The translations under genes and the position numbers were made by a program. Shown here in pieces: positions 41,159 through 48,411 of a DNA stretch of 64,000 nucleotides. The notes under the pieces were generated by a model. The model worked only from the letters and a program-made list of their open reading frames with translations. It ran no database searches and had not been told where the DNA came from. The stretch is taken from assembly GCA_965203575.1 (NCBI GenBank), contig OZ241894.1:1302001-1366000 (forward strand). The letters are read 5' to 3'. Each line of letters begins with the position of its first letter. Positions within the stretch are counted from its first letter, which is position 1. The DNA is from Aldehydirespirator sp965203575 (GTDB taxonomy: Bacteria > Actinomycetota > Acidimicrobiia > Acidimicrobiales > Aldehydirespiratoraceae).

Positions 41159-42895
41159 CTAGCGCGGGGCGAGGCGGTACTCGTCGATCGGATAGATGCA
41201 GATGTTCTCGGCCCCGAAGGGGTGGGGTTTGGTGCAGGGATACTCGAAGCGCAGCGTGTGGATGGCGTCGGGGGCCTGCGTCTTGCCCGGCCGCAGCGAG
41301 AACGGCAGCATACCGCTGGAGTCGATCGGCCCCAGAGAGGCCAGCGCCGTGTAGATGCCGGCCCGGGTCGGGTTGTCGCCCGCGTCGTGGATGGCCCGCA
41401 GGGCCGTGCGCATGATGTTGCAGACCCTGGCCACCATCCGCTGCGCCGACGATCCCTGCGAGGGGTCTGCGGACTGGTGGGTGGCGCCTGACGGGCTGTG
41501 GGCCGCGTAGACGTCGTTGCACATCTCGTTGAACACCGGCAGCTGGTAGCCCTCCAGGCGGTAGGCGCCGGTGTTGGCGTCGTCGATGATCAGGGCGCCG
41601 TTGTAGAGGTTGCCGGCCGCCTCGCCGCCGAACGCCACGATCTTCGACGACACCAGCTCGCCGGCCTGGGCGTTGAAGTCCGAGGCGTAGAACTGCACGT
41701 CGCCGGGCGCGAATCCCTGGTTGTGCATCTCGAGGATGTAGTTCGGGGCGGACAGGACGTTGAGGACGTTGAAGAAGACGTCGACGCCCGCCTCGCGCAT
41801 CCGCTGCACCGACTCGATCGTGCCGGTGGCGCATGTCGTGCCGCCCTCGCAGCCGATCACGTCGAAGACGGCGACCTCGACGCCTTTGGAGTTCAGCGTG
41901 TCCACGAGGCCCGACTGCACGGCCTCGTGCTCGCCCGGCGTGTCCGGCGCGGCCACGCCGATCGTCCTGCCGTCGAGCCGGCCGCGGTCCGCGAGGTCGG
42001 CCGCGAGCCAGCGCAGGCTCTCCTCCAGCGTGGGCGACAGCGAGATGAGGCGGTCCCCGCCCCGACTCATGAACTCCTCGCTCTGGCCCTGGACCGAGAC
42101 GAACGCGGTCTCGTGCTGCTCGACGATGCACAGGTTGGCCGAGCCCTGGAAGCCGCTGGAGTTGAGCAGGATCACGCCGTGGTGGTCCTCGACGGCCTGG
42201 ATGCAGGCTGCGTTGCGGTCGGCGTCCACCGTGGCGCCGATTAGTGGCACTTCGACGGTGTGCAACTCGATCATGCGTCCCCGCACCCCGCCGCACTGCT
42301 CGTTGACCACCGCCGTGAACGTGTCGAACATCTCGGCCACATCGCCAACGGGTAGGGCGAAGCCCATGCCGACGGCGTCCTCCAGCCTCGTCCTCAGATG
42401 CACCAGCGAGATCGAGTCGGCCTCGATGCCCGGGCCGGTCGCGACCCTGTCCGGGGCCGGGTCGTGGGCGTGGCAGAAGACGTCGAGCGGCGCGAACGGG
42501 TCGCCGCTGCGGTCGAATGTGGCCTGGAACTCGTCGAAGATGCCGTCGCGGGGGTCGTCGAAGATGATCGGCGGCGGACTCTCGGGCCCGGCGGGGGCGG
42601 GCTCCTCACCATCGCCAGGATCGGCGGGGGTCTCACCGGAATCCTCGGGCTCGGTGGCGGCCGCTTCCGTCGCGGTGGTCGCGGCGCCGGGTTCGGCCTC
42701 CGGCACTGTCGTGGTCGCCCCGGTGTCGGGGGTCCGACCCGCGCCGTCGGGCTCCGCCGGCACCGTTTGCGGCGCCGCGGACGTGGACCCGGCCGCGTCT
42801 GGATCGCCGGGGCCAGTCGCCTCGCCCCCGCAAGCCACGGACGCAACGGTGATCGCGGCGGCCACCGCGAGCGGGGCACGCAGCCGCACAACCAT
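41159..42895 (-). CDS. Solute-binding lipoprotein (periplasmic-binding type I, branched-chain amino acid-like)
   Basis: 578 residues. Signal peptide with lipobox ASVAC, then an acidic Thr/Pro/Ala-rich linker of about 90 residues and a two-lobed binding domain: GDPFAPLDVFC, VNEQCGGVRGRMIELHTVEVPL, GVILLNSSGFQG, LDGRTIGVAAPDTPGE and LYNGALIIDDA. This resembles ABC-type branched-chain or urea-amide binding proteins, but no permease or ATPase genes are adjacent, so it may work with unlinked components or be a sensor. GGGAGG precedes the ATG by 7 nt. Confidence 0.8.
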   Translation of the reverse strand: MVVRLRAPLAVAAAITVASVACGGEATGPGDPDAAGSTSAAPQTVPAEPDGAGRTPDTGATTTVPEAEPGAATTATEAAATEPEDSGETPADPGDGEEPAPAGPESPPPIIFDDPRDGIFDEFQATFDRSGDPFAPLDVFCHAHDPAPDRVATGPGIEADSISLVHLRTRLEDAVGMGFALPVGDVAEMFDTFTAVVNEQCGGVRGRMIELHTVEVPLIGATVDADRNAACIQAVEDHHGVILLNSSGFQGSANLCIVEQHETAFVSVQGQSEEFMSRGGDRLISLSPTLEESLRWLAADLADRGRLDGRTIGVAAPDTPGEHEAVQSGLVDTLNSKGVEVAVFDVIGCEGGTTCATGTIESVQRMREAGVDVFFNVLNVLSAPNYILEMHNQGFAPGDVQFYASDFNAQAGELVSSKIVAFGGEAAGNLYNGALIIDDANTGAYRLEGYQLPVFNEMCNDVYAAHSPSGATHQSADPSQGSSAQRMVARVCNIMRTALRAIHDAGDNPTRAGIYTALASLGPIDSSGMLPFSLRPGKTQAPDAIHTLRFEYPCTKPHPFGAENICIYPIDEYRLAPR

Positions 42896-43002
42896 GCAGT
42901 CACCTCCCATGTCAGAACCGATGCCGCACGGGCACCAACATCAGGCGCCGAGTCGCCCAGATGGCGGTGTGCGGTTCGCCATGGTTCCCTCCGAGCCAGC
43001 CA

Positions 43003-43072
43003 CCCTTCGAAGGGGAGCCTAACCAGCCGCCTCTATTGCAGACGCAACATCTCTATTGCATACGCAACATCG
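43003..43072. promoter_or_regulatory. Palindrome cluster upstream of the solute-binding lipoprotein
   Basis: CCCTTCGAAGGG (43003-43014, perfect 12-bp palindrome), a TAGGCT on the minus strand (43021-43016) and two copies of TTGC-N4-GCAA (43036-43047 and 43056-43067) set 20 bp apart inside a 20-bp tandem repeat unit. Two-turn spacing suggests cooperative binding of a dimeric repressor. The rest of the 269-bp gap 42896-43164 shows nothing further. Confidence 0.5.
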
Positions 43073-43164
43073 GAGGTCTTATCCATGTGAATCAGTGCAT
43101 GATCCGGTGCAAGGCATCTGCCCGCATGCACTCACAATGCCCGTCGACAGGCGGTGTTGAACGC

Positions 43165-44025
43165 CTACAGGCCTGTGGGGCGGTTGACGAAACGGCCTGC
43201 CTGGGGCGAGTAGAACCACCCGCTGCCGGCGAGCGTGCCGCCGTCGACCGGGATGTTGGCGCCGGTCACGAACGACGACAGGTCGCTGGCCAGGAACAGC
43301 GCCACCCGGGCCTGATCCTCGGGACGGCCCACGCGCCCGACGGGCGCCCACGCCTCCCAGAGGTGCTCGTGGTCCTCGAAGCCGGTCAGGTAGTCCACCT
43401 GGGGGGTCTGGGTGAGGTCGGGGCCGATGCCGTTGGCCCTGATGCCGAAACGGCCGTAGCCGGCGGCCAGCGAGGTGGTGAAATGCGCGGCGGCCGCCTT
43501 CATGGCCGCGTACACCGGCTCGCCGGGGAATCCCCGCAGGCCCTCCACCGAGTGGACGTTGACGATCGAGCCGCCCCCGCCGTCGATCATCGCCGGCAGC
43601 ATGGCTCGGGTCACCAGCAGCATGTGGTGCAGGTTCACGTCGTACATCGCCTGCCAGGACTCCGGCGACGAGCGGTGGAAGCGAACCAGCGGCCGGTAGT
43701 CGCCCACATTGTTGACCAGCACGTCCACCCGGCCCCAGTGGTCGAGCACCCCGGCCCGCAGCCGCTCGACGTCGTCGGGGTCGCGCACGTCCACCACCTG
43801 CAGACGGGCACTGCCGCCGGCCGCGCCGATGTCGGCCAACACCTGATCGCCGCGGGCTTCGTCGATCTCTGCTACCTCCACGTGAGCCCCGTGGGCCGCG
43901 AACAACCTGCTTATCGCCCCGCCGATGCCGTCGCCGCCGCCGGTCACGACCGCCACCCGCCCCGCCAGCAACGACCCGTAGTCATCGATGGGAGGAACCC
44001 CGCCAACAGGTGCATGATCGCTCAC
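43165..44025 (-). CDS. SDR-family dehydrogenase with duplicated start region
   Basis: 286 residues from the inner GTG; the outer GTG at 44103 would give 312. Cofactor motif TGGGDGIGGA, NNVG motif, active-site Ser in NVHSVEG and YAAMKAA; proline/glycine C-terminus FVTGANIPVDGGT. Classical short-chain oxidoreductase; substrate unknown. The inner GTG has TAGAAC 7 nt upstream; the outer one has the same box at the same distance because the whole unit is repeated. Confidence 0.85.
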   Translation of the reverse strand: MSDHAPVGGVPPIDDYGSLLAGRVAVVTGGGDGIGGAISRLFAAHGAHVEVAEIDEARGDQVLADIGAAGGSARLQVVDVRDPDDVERLRAGVLDHWGRVDVLVNNVGDYRPLVRFHRSSPESWQAMYDVNLHHMLLVTRAMLPAMIDGGGGSIVNVHSVEGLRGFPGEPVYAAMKAAAAHFTTSLAAGYGRFGIRANGIGPDLTQTPQVDYLTGFEDHEHLWEAWAPVGRVGRPEDQARVALFLASDLSSFVTGANIPVDGGTLAGSGWFYSPQAGRFVNRPTGL

Positions 44026-44032
44026 ACCCGAT

Positions 44033-44038
44033 GTTCTA
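44033..44038 (-). promoter_or_regulatory. -10 box (TAGAAC), inner copy
   Basis: TAGAAC on the minus strand, 7 nt before the GTG at 44025. Confidence 0.45.
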
Positions 44039-44110
44039 GCCCCTGAAGCAACTCCCTCGTCATCGATGGGAGGCACCCCGCCAACAGGTGCATGATCGCT
44101 CACACCCGAT

Positions 44111-44116
44111 GTTCTA
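44111..44116 (-). promoter_or_regulatory. -10 box (TAGAAC), outer copy
   Basis: TAGAAC on the minus strand, 7 nt before the in-frame GTG at 44103; duplicate of the inner box. Confidence 0.4.
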
Positions 44117-44166
44117 GCCCCTGAAGCATCCCCGCCGTCAGCAAACCCCCGCCCGCTGCGTGCCGC

Positions 44167-44172
44167 TACGGT
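44167..44172 (+). promoter_or_regulatory. Leaderless -10 box (TACGGT) before 44179
   Basis: TACGGT followed by 6 nt and ATG at 44179. Confidence 0.5.
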
Positions 44173-44178
44173 GCCGGG

Positions 44179-45369
44179 ATGGACGCGGCACCGCTGAACG
44201 GCCGCGACGGCGAGGACGACGCCGGCCATGGCGAGGGCCACGAACGTTCCTGGCGGGCTGCGTCCGGCCTCATTGGGGTGTTGGCTGTTCTGGTCGTCGT
44301 TCTGTGGCTGCTGAGCCTCACCAGCGACGACGGCACCGACCCCGAAGGCCGCGATGCCGACCCGGTGGACGAGGAGCTCTTCGAAGCACCGACCACGACC
44401 ACCACCCTGCGAGAGGCCGAAGCCGGCATCGAGGTCGTCTCCGAGGACGGCACGGCCGAAGGCGCTGCTCCGGCTGAGCCGTTCAGTGGCCTTGAGGGCC
44501 GGCTGATGTACCTGAGCGGCAGCAATGTGGCGTGGGTAGACCTGGCGACGGGAGCCGTGCGACGGGTGCCGATCGAGCCGTCCGGGTCGCGTCTAGAAGT
44601 GGCCGCCCTGGAATTGCTCACCGACGGCAAGCGAACGGTCGGCCTGTCCTGGGCGGGCGGTGCACCAACCGCGTTGCTCGTGTCCTCCGGCGCGGAACTG
44701 GTGCCTTCGACTCATCCGCTCGTCGACTTCTGGGTGATCAGCCGCCCCGACGGGCCGGGCGGCACCATCCGCATGAATGCCTGGCAGGACTACGGCATCC
44801 TCACCGGCGAGTTGCAGGCGCCTCCAGGCTCCGAGGTGGTGGTGGTCCGAAACGCGGGTGTCCTGGTGGCTCCGCCGGTGGGAAGGACATACCGCCCGAC
44901 GTTCACGGGTTTCGAGGTGGTGAGCGAGCACCAGCTGCTGGCCGCCAGCGACCAGTTGCGGGTGGAGCAGCGCTGTGACGAGCAGCTCTCGTGCACGGTG
45001 GTGGTCGTGGACGTCGCCACCGGCCGGGCAACGGAGCTACCCGAGGATCTTGTGGCTGAGCTGGCCGCTATCTCCGTCTCACCGGACAGTCGCTGGCTGC
45101 TCAACGACACCAGCCCGGCGTGGCTGTTCGACCGGCAGACCGGGCAGATGCGCCTGCTCGACGGGGGCGGCTACGGCAGACCTCTCTGGTCCGACGACTC
45201 TTCCTCGGTCGCCTGGTTGACCTCCGACCGCACGCCGACGCTGGTGGTAGCCCTGCTCGAGCCGCCTGAAGAGGGCCAGGACTGGTTCGCGGTCGAGTTG
45301 GCCGGCCTGGGCGCAGACCCCTCGCCGGGGTCGTCGTTCCTGCTCGACGCGACCGTCAGCCAGCCGTGA
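44179..45369 (+). CDS. Membrane-anchored beta-propeller-like protein
   Basis: 396 residues. N-terminal polar 26 residues, one membrane helix (about 28-48), Thr-rich linker, then repeated strand motifs (GRLMYLSGSNVAWVDLATGAVRRV, LSVSPDSRWLL, LWSDDSSSVAWLTSD) like WD40/PD40 propeller blades, on the outside of the cell. No enzyme motif. The gene ends inside a 32-bp direct repeat. Confidence 0.65.
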   Translation: MDAAPLNGRDGEDDAGHGEGHERSWRAASGLIGVLAVLVVVLWLLSLTSDDGTDPEGRDADPVDEELFEAPTTTTTLREAEAGIEVVSEDGTAEGAAPAEPFSGLEGRLMYLSGSNVAWVDLATGAVRRVPIEPSGSRLEVAALELLTDGKRTVGLSWAGGAPTALLVSSGAELVPSTHPLVDFWVISRPDGPGGTIRMNAWQDYGILTGELQAPPGSEVVVVRNAGVLVAPPVGRTYRPTFTGFEVVSEHQLLAASDQLRVEQRCDEQLSCTVVVVDVATGRATELPEDLVAELAAISVSPDSRWLLNDTSPAWLFDRQTGQMRLLDGGGYGRPLWSDDSSSVAWLTSDRTPTLVVALLEPPEEGQDWFAVELAGLGADPSPGSSFLLDATVSQP

Positions 45370-45405
45370 GCACCCTGCTCGACGCGACCGTCAGCCAGCC
45401 GTGAG
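45339..45405. repeat. 32-bp direct repeat spanning two convergent gene ends
   Basis: 45339-45370 and 45374-45405 are identical over 32 bp, period 35. The first copy encodes the last residues of the plus-strand gene; the second carries the stop and last codons of the DM13 gene on the minus strand. Recent local duplication. Confidence 0.8.
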
Positions 45406-46161
45406 TTCGGCCGCCCCGAAGACCACCCCGAAGCGCACGCACCAGATCGCCACTGTGGAGTAGTGGTCGAGGTCGAGCCCGGCGGGGATCTCGTAGTTCT
45501 GCGAGCCGACGTTGCCCCTGAGGTCGCCTAGGTCGACGAAGTCGTCGTCGAACTGGCCGGCCGGCGCGTCGGTCGAGGCGGCCGACAGGTACACGTTCAG
45601 GTCGGGGCCGTTGTCGGTGCGGAAGTCCTCGAACCGCAGGAACCGCTGGCCGCTGCCGTCGCCGAGCACCACTGCGCTGCCCTCGGTGGGATGCGAGCGG
45701 TCGATGAACGACCCGGACGCCTCCACGATGATCTCGGGCTGTGTGGTCGCCGGTTCGGTCTCAGTGGGCTGGGTCTCCTCGGCGGGCTGCGTCTCCTCGG
45801 CGGGCTGCGTCTCTACGGCGGGCTCAGCCGGCTCGGACGGCTCGACTGCGGGCTCGGAAGCCTCCGACGTCGCCGGTCCGGGCATTTCGGGCATGGGCTC
45901 GTCGACCTCGTCGACCATGGGCATGTCGTCGTCGGCCATGGCCTTGTTCATGGCGTCGGCCATCTCGGTGGTCGTCTCGTCGCCTGCGATGCCCGACGGG
46001 GCCGGGCCCGCGGTGAAGAACGGGAGCGCCTCGTCCACCTCGTCGTCTTGGAAGTACGTCTGGAAGGCGAAGAAGCCGAACACCAGCCAGGCTCCCACCC
46101 CCGCCAGAACTACCCCTGCCGGGAGCGCCCAGCGCCAGTGCCGTCGGATCCAGGATCTCAT
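45391..46161 (-). CDS. DM13-domain protein with membrane anchor
   Basis: 256 residues. Membrane helix near 13-34, an acidic/Pro linker with AEETQP repeats, then a DM13 domain: GSFIDRSHPTEGSAVVLGD, FLRFEDFRTDNGPDLNVYL, VDLGDLRGNVGSQNYEIP, and STVAIWCVRFGVVFGAAEL with a Cys. DM13 domains are thought to bind redox cofactors; the role here is unknown. ATG 6 nt after TAATTT. Confidence 0.82.
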   Translation of the reverse strand: MRSWIRRHWRWALPAGVVLAGVGAWLVFGFFAFQTYFQDDEVDEALPFFTAGPAPSGIAGDETTTEMADAMNKAMADDDMPMVDEVDEPMPEMPGPATSEASEPAVEPSEPAEPAVETQPAEETQPAEETQPTETEPATTQPEIIVEASGSFIDRSHPTEGSAVVLGDGSGQRFLRFEDFRTDNGPDLNVYLSAASTDAPAGQFDDDFVDLGDLRGNVGSQNYEIPAGLDLDHYSTVAIWCVRFGVVFGAAELTAG

Positions 46162-46167
46162 CACTCC

Positions 46168-46173
46168 AAATTA
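46168..46173 (-). promoter_or_regulatory. -10 box (TAATTT) before the DM13 gene
   Basis: TAATTT on the minus strand, 6 nt before the ATG at 46161. Confidence 0.4.
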
Positions 46174-46249
46174 TCGCCGCCCGGCACCGCAGATTTCAGA
46201 GTTTCCTGCCGAGCACCGGAGTCCCGGACCCCGATCTCGCTCCCTCCGG

Positions 46250-46255
46250 TAGGTT
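46250..46255 (+). promoter_or_regulatory. -10 box (TAGGTT) before 46263
   Basis: TAGGTT followed by 7 nt and GTG at 46263. Confidence 0.45.
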
Positions 46256-46262
46256 CGGAGCC

Positions 46263-47108
46263 GTGAGCGCGCAGGCCGTGTGGGTGAACGGACGGATGGT
46301 CGAGCCGGATCACCCGCATCTGCGGGCCGACGACCACGGCGTGATCGTGGGCGATGGCGTCTTCGAGACGCTGCTGGTAGTACCCGACGGCGCCGGGGTG
46401 GCCGCCTTTGCGGTGCGCCGGCATCTTGCGCGTCTGCGCCGCTCGGCCCGAGCGCTGCGCTTCGAGTGCCCCTATAGCGACGACGAGTTGCGGGCCGCGA
46501 TCGGCCTGTGCCTGGACGCCGCGCCCGCGGCCGGGATCGTGCGGGTCACGGCGACCAGCGGCGGTGGCCCGCTGGGATCGGGGCGCAGCGGGGCGCGGGG
46601 CTCGGCCATCGTGATCGCCGGCAACCGGCCGCCTGATTACCCGCCCGGCACGGCGGTGTCGATCGTGCCGTTCCCCCGCAACGAGCGGGGCGCCATGGCC
46701 GGAGTCAAGACGACCTCCTATGCCGAGAACGTGCTGGCGCTAGACGTGGTCCGGGAGCGGGGCGCGTCGGAGGCGATCTTCGCCGACACCCGGGGCCGTG
46801 TCAGCGAGGGCACCGGCTCGAACATCTTCTGGTCCGACGGGGCGCGGCTGCACACGCCGCCGCTGGACACCGGCTGCCTGGCCGGGGTCACCCGGGCGCT
46901 GCTGCTGGAGCGGCTCGATGTGGCCGAGACGCACCTGCCCGTGGAGGAACTTCCCCGCGTTCCCGAGGCCTTCCTGGCCTCCTCCACCCGGGCGGTCCAG
47001 TCGATCGCCCGCATCGACGGCACCGAACTGCCGGTTGTGGACGGCCCCCTGACGGTGGCCGCGGCCACGCTGATGGCCGATCTGATGGCCAACGACATCG
47101 ACCCGTGA
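46263..47108 (+). CDS. Class IV aminotransferase (aminodeoxychorismate lyase / branched-chain aminotransferase-like)
   Basis: 281 residues. PLP Lys in GVKTTSYAENVLAL; other class IV motifs: DHGVIVGDGVFETL, RVSEGTGSNIF, GCLAGVTRALLLE, ASSTRAVQSI. It could be PabC (folate synthesis), a D-amino acid or a branched-chain aminotransferase; the sequence does not decide. GTG start; 28 nt before tadA. Confidence 0.85.
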   Translation: MSAQAVWVNGRMVEPDHPHLRADDHGVIVGDGVFETLLVVPDGAGVAAFAVRRHLARLRRSARALRFECPYSDDELRAAIGLCLDAAPAAGIVRVTATSGGGPLGSGRSGARGSAIVIAGNRPPDYPPGTAVSIVPFPRNERGAMAGVKTTSYAENVLALDVVRERGASEAIFADTRGRVSEGTGSNIFWSDGARLHTPPLDTGCLAGVTRALLLERLDVAETHLPVEELPRVPEAFLASSTRAVQSIARIDGTELPVVDGPLTVAAATLMADLMANDIDP

Positions 47109-47136
47109 CCCTGATCACGCACGTCTCGGCAGCATC

Positions 47137-47601
47137 GTGACCGACGACGAGCTGATGGAGCCGGCCCTGGCCGAGGCCCGGTTGGCACCGGCTCATGGCG
47201 ACGTGCCCGTGGGCGCGGCGGTGTGGCACGCCGGCGAGGTGATCGCCCGGCGCCACAACGAGCGCGAGCGCACCGGCGATCCCACCGCCCACGCTGAGAT
47301 CCTGGCCATACGCGACGCCGCGGCCCGCTTGGGCGACTGGCGCCTGGACGGGACCACGGTGGCCGTGACCCTGGAGCCGTGCCCCATGTGTGCCGGAGCG
47401 CTGCAGCAGGCCCGGGTGGGCCGGGTCGTCTACGGCGCCGACGACCCCAAGGCCGGCGCCCTCGGCTCGCTCTACAACCTGGGCGCCGACCCCCGGCTCA
47501 ACCACGAATTCGAGGTGGTGCCGGGTGTGCGGGCCGGCGAGTGCGCCGCCCTGTTGCAGGAGTTCTTCTCGGACTTGAGGGGCTCCGAAGTCGACTCGTA
47601 G
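47137..47601 (+). CDS. tadA: tRNA-specific adenosine deaminase
   Basis: 154 residues. Converts the wobble A34 to inosine in tRNA-Arg. Zinc ligands: His in THAEI-type motif (DPTAHAEILAI) and the PCPMCAGAL pair; FFSDLR end. GTG start. No tRNA-Arg is nearby, as expected. Confidence 0.92.
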   Translation: MTDDELMEPALAEARLAPAHGDVPVGAAVWHAGEVIARRHNERERTGDPTAHAEILAIRDAAARLGDWRLDGTTVAVTLEPCPMCAGALQQARVGRVVYGADDPKAGALGSLYNLGADPRLNHEFEVVPGVRAGECAALLQEFFSDLRGSEVDS

Positions 47602-47623
47602 GCCCGCCGGTAGCCTCTGCGGC

Positions 47624-47710
47624 GGAGAGTTGCCAGAGCGGACGAATGGGGCGGCCTCGAAAGCCGTTGTGGCCTCCGGGTCACCATGGGTTCGAATCCC
47701 ATACTCTCCG
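47624..47710 (+). tRNA. tRNA-Ser (anticodon CGA)
   Basis: 87 nt, long variable arm. Acceptor GGAGAGT / ACTCTCC; anticodon loop CTCGAAAG with CGA; T arm GGGTTCGAATCCC. Discriminator G. Confidence 0.95.
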
Positions 47711-47718
47711 CCACTTCT

Positions 47719-48411
47719 TCAGGTGTGGCGTTGTGTCCAGCGTTGCAGGGCGGTGAGCACGACGTGGCGCTTGTCCTCGTTGGGCATGAAGGGGGCTCGG
47801 GACAGCTCGATCTGGATCCAGGGCATCTCGGCCGCGTGGAAGCGGGTGATGTAGCCGCCGTCGTAGGGGTCGTTGATCCTCACCGGCCCCTCCAGTTGGT
47901 CCTGGAAGCAGTCGCTCAGCGATTCGATCCACTCCTGCGGGCAGGTCCCGTCGCCGTTGCTGAGGCACACCCAGGGCCGCTCGATGCCCGGATCCGGTCC
48001 GAGCGGCGGCCCTACCGCGGCCATCGTGTGGCAGTCGACGCCCAGGACCCACTCCCCGGAGCGCCCCAGCTCGGTCAATCGCTGGTGGTAGGGGGCGTGG
48101 TAGGCGTCAAGGAGGCCGTCGATCTCGGCCCCGGACAGTGGACGCTTCCACACCTCGACGTCCCAGCAGGTGTGGGTCTTCACCACACCATCGGCCTTGC
48201 GGTTGTCCCGGGCCCGGTTCATGTCGACGATGGCCCGGGCCACATCGGTGGTGACGTAGGTCCCGACCTCCTCCTCGAAGGAATAGACCTCGTCCGAGCC
48301 GCCGTCGCCGTCGTCGGCGACCTCTGACGGCGTGAGCGCGCACAGCGGCTCGATCTCGGCCGGTACCCGCAGGCCGCCGTGGGGCACCGACACCAGCAGC
48401 GGCAGCGTCAT
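47719..48411 (-). CDS. N-formylglutamate amidohydrolase family protein
   Basis: 230 residues. Motifs of the family: SVPHGGLRVP, TYVTTDVARAIVDMNRARDNR (metal and substrate region), GVDCHTMAAVGPP and IQIELSRAPF. Normally hydrolyses N-formylglutamate in histidine breakdown; related proteins act on other N-acyl amino acids. The ATG overlaps the GGT stop. No hut genes are adjacent, so a different substrate is likely. Confidence 0.83.
   Translation of the reverse strand: MTLPLLVSVPHGGLRVPAEIEPLCALTPSEVADDGDGGSDEVYSFEEEVGTYVTTDVARAIVDMNRARDNRKADGVVKTHTCWDVEVWKRPLSGAEIDGLLDAYHAPYHQRLTELGRSGEWVLGVDCHTMAAVGPPLGPDPGIERPWVCLSNGDGTCPQEWIESLSDCFQDQLEGPVRINDPYDGGYITRFHAAEMPWIQIELSRAPFMPNEDKRHVVLTALQRWTQRHT

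Larger units (their letters stand above)
43982..44130 (-). repeat. Tandem duplication of promoter, start codon and first 15 codons of the SDR
   Basis: Two copies, 43982-44059 and 44060-44130, period 78 bp, with one substitution in the first 71 bp. Each contains TAGAAC, 7 nt, GTG and the codons for SDHAPVGGVPPIDD. Because 78 is a multiple of three, both starts are in frame. Two isoforms or tandem promoters could result. Confidence 0.85.
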
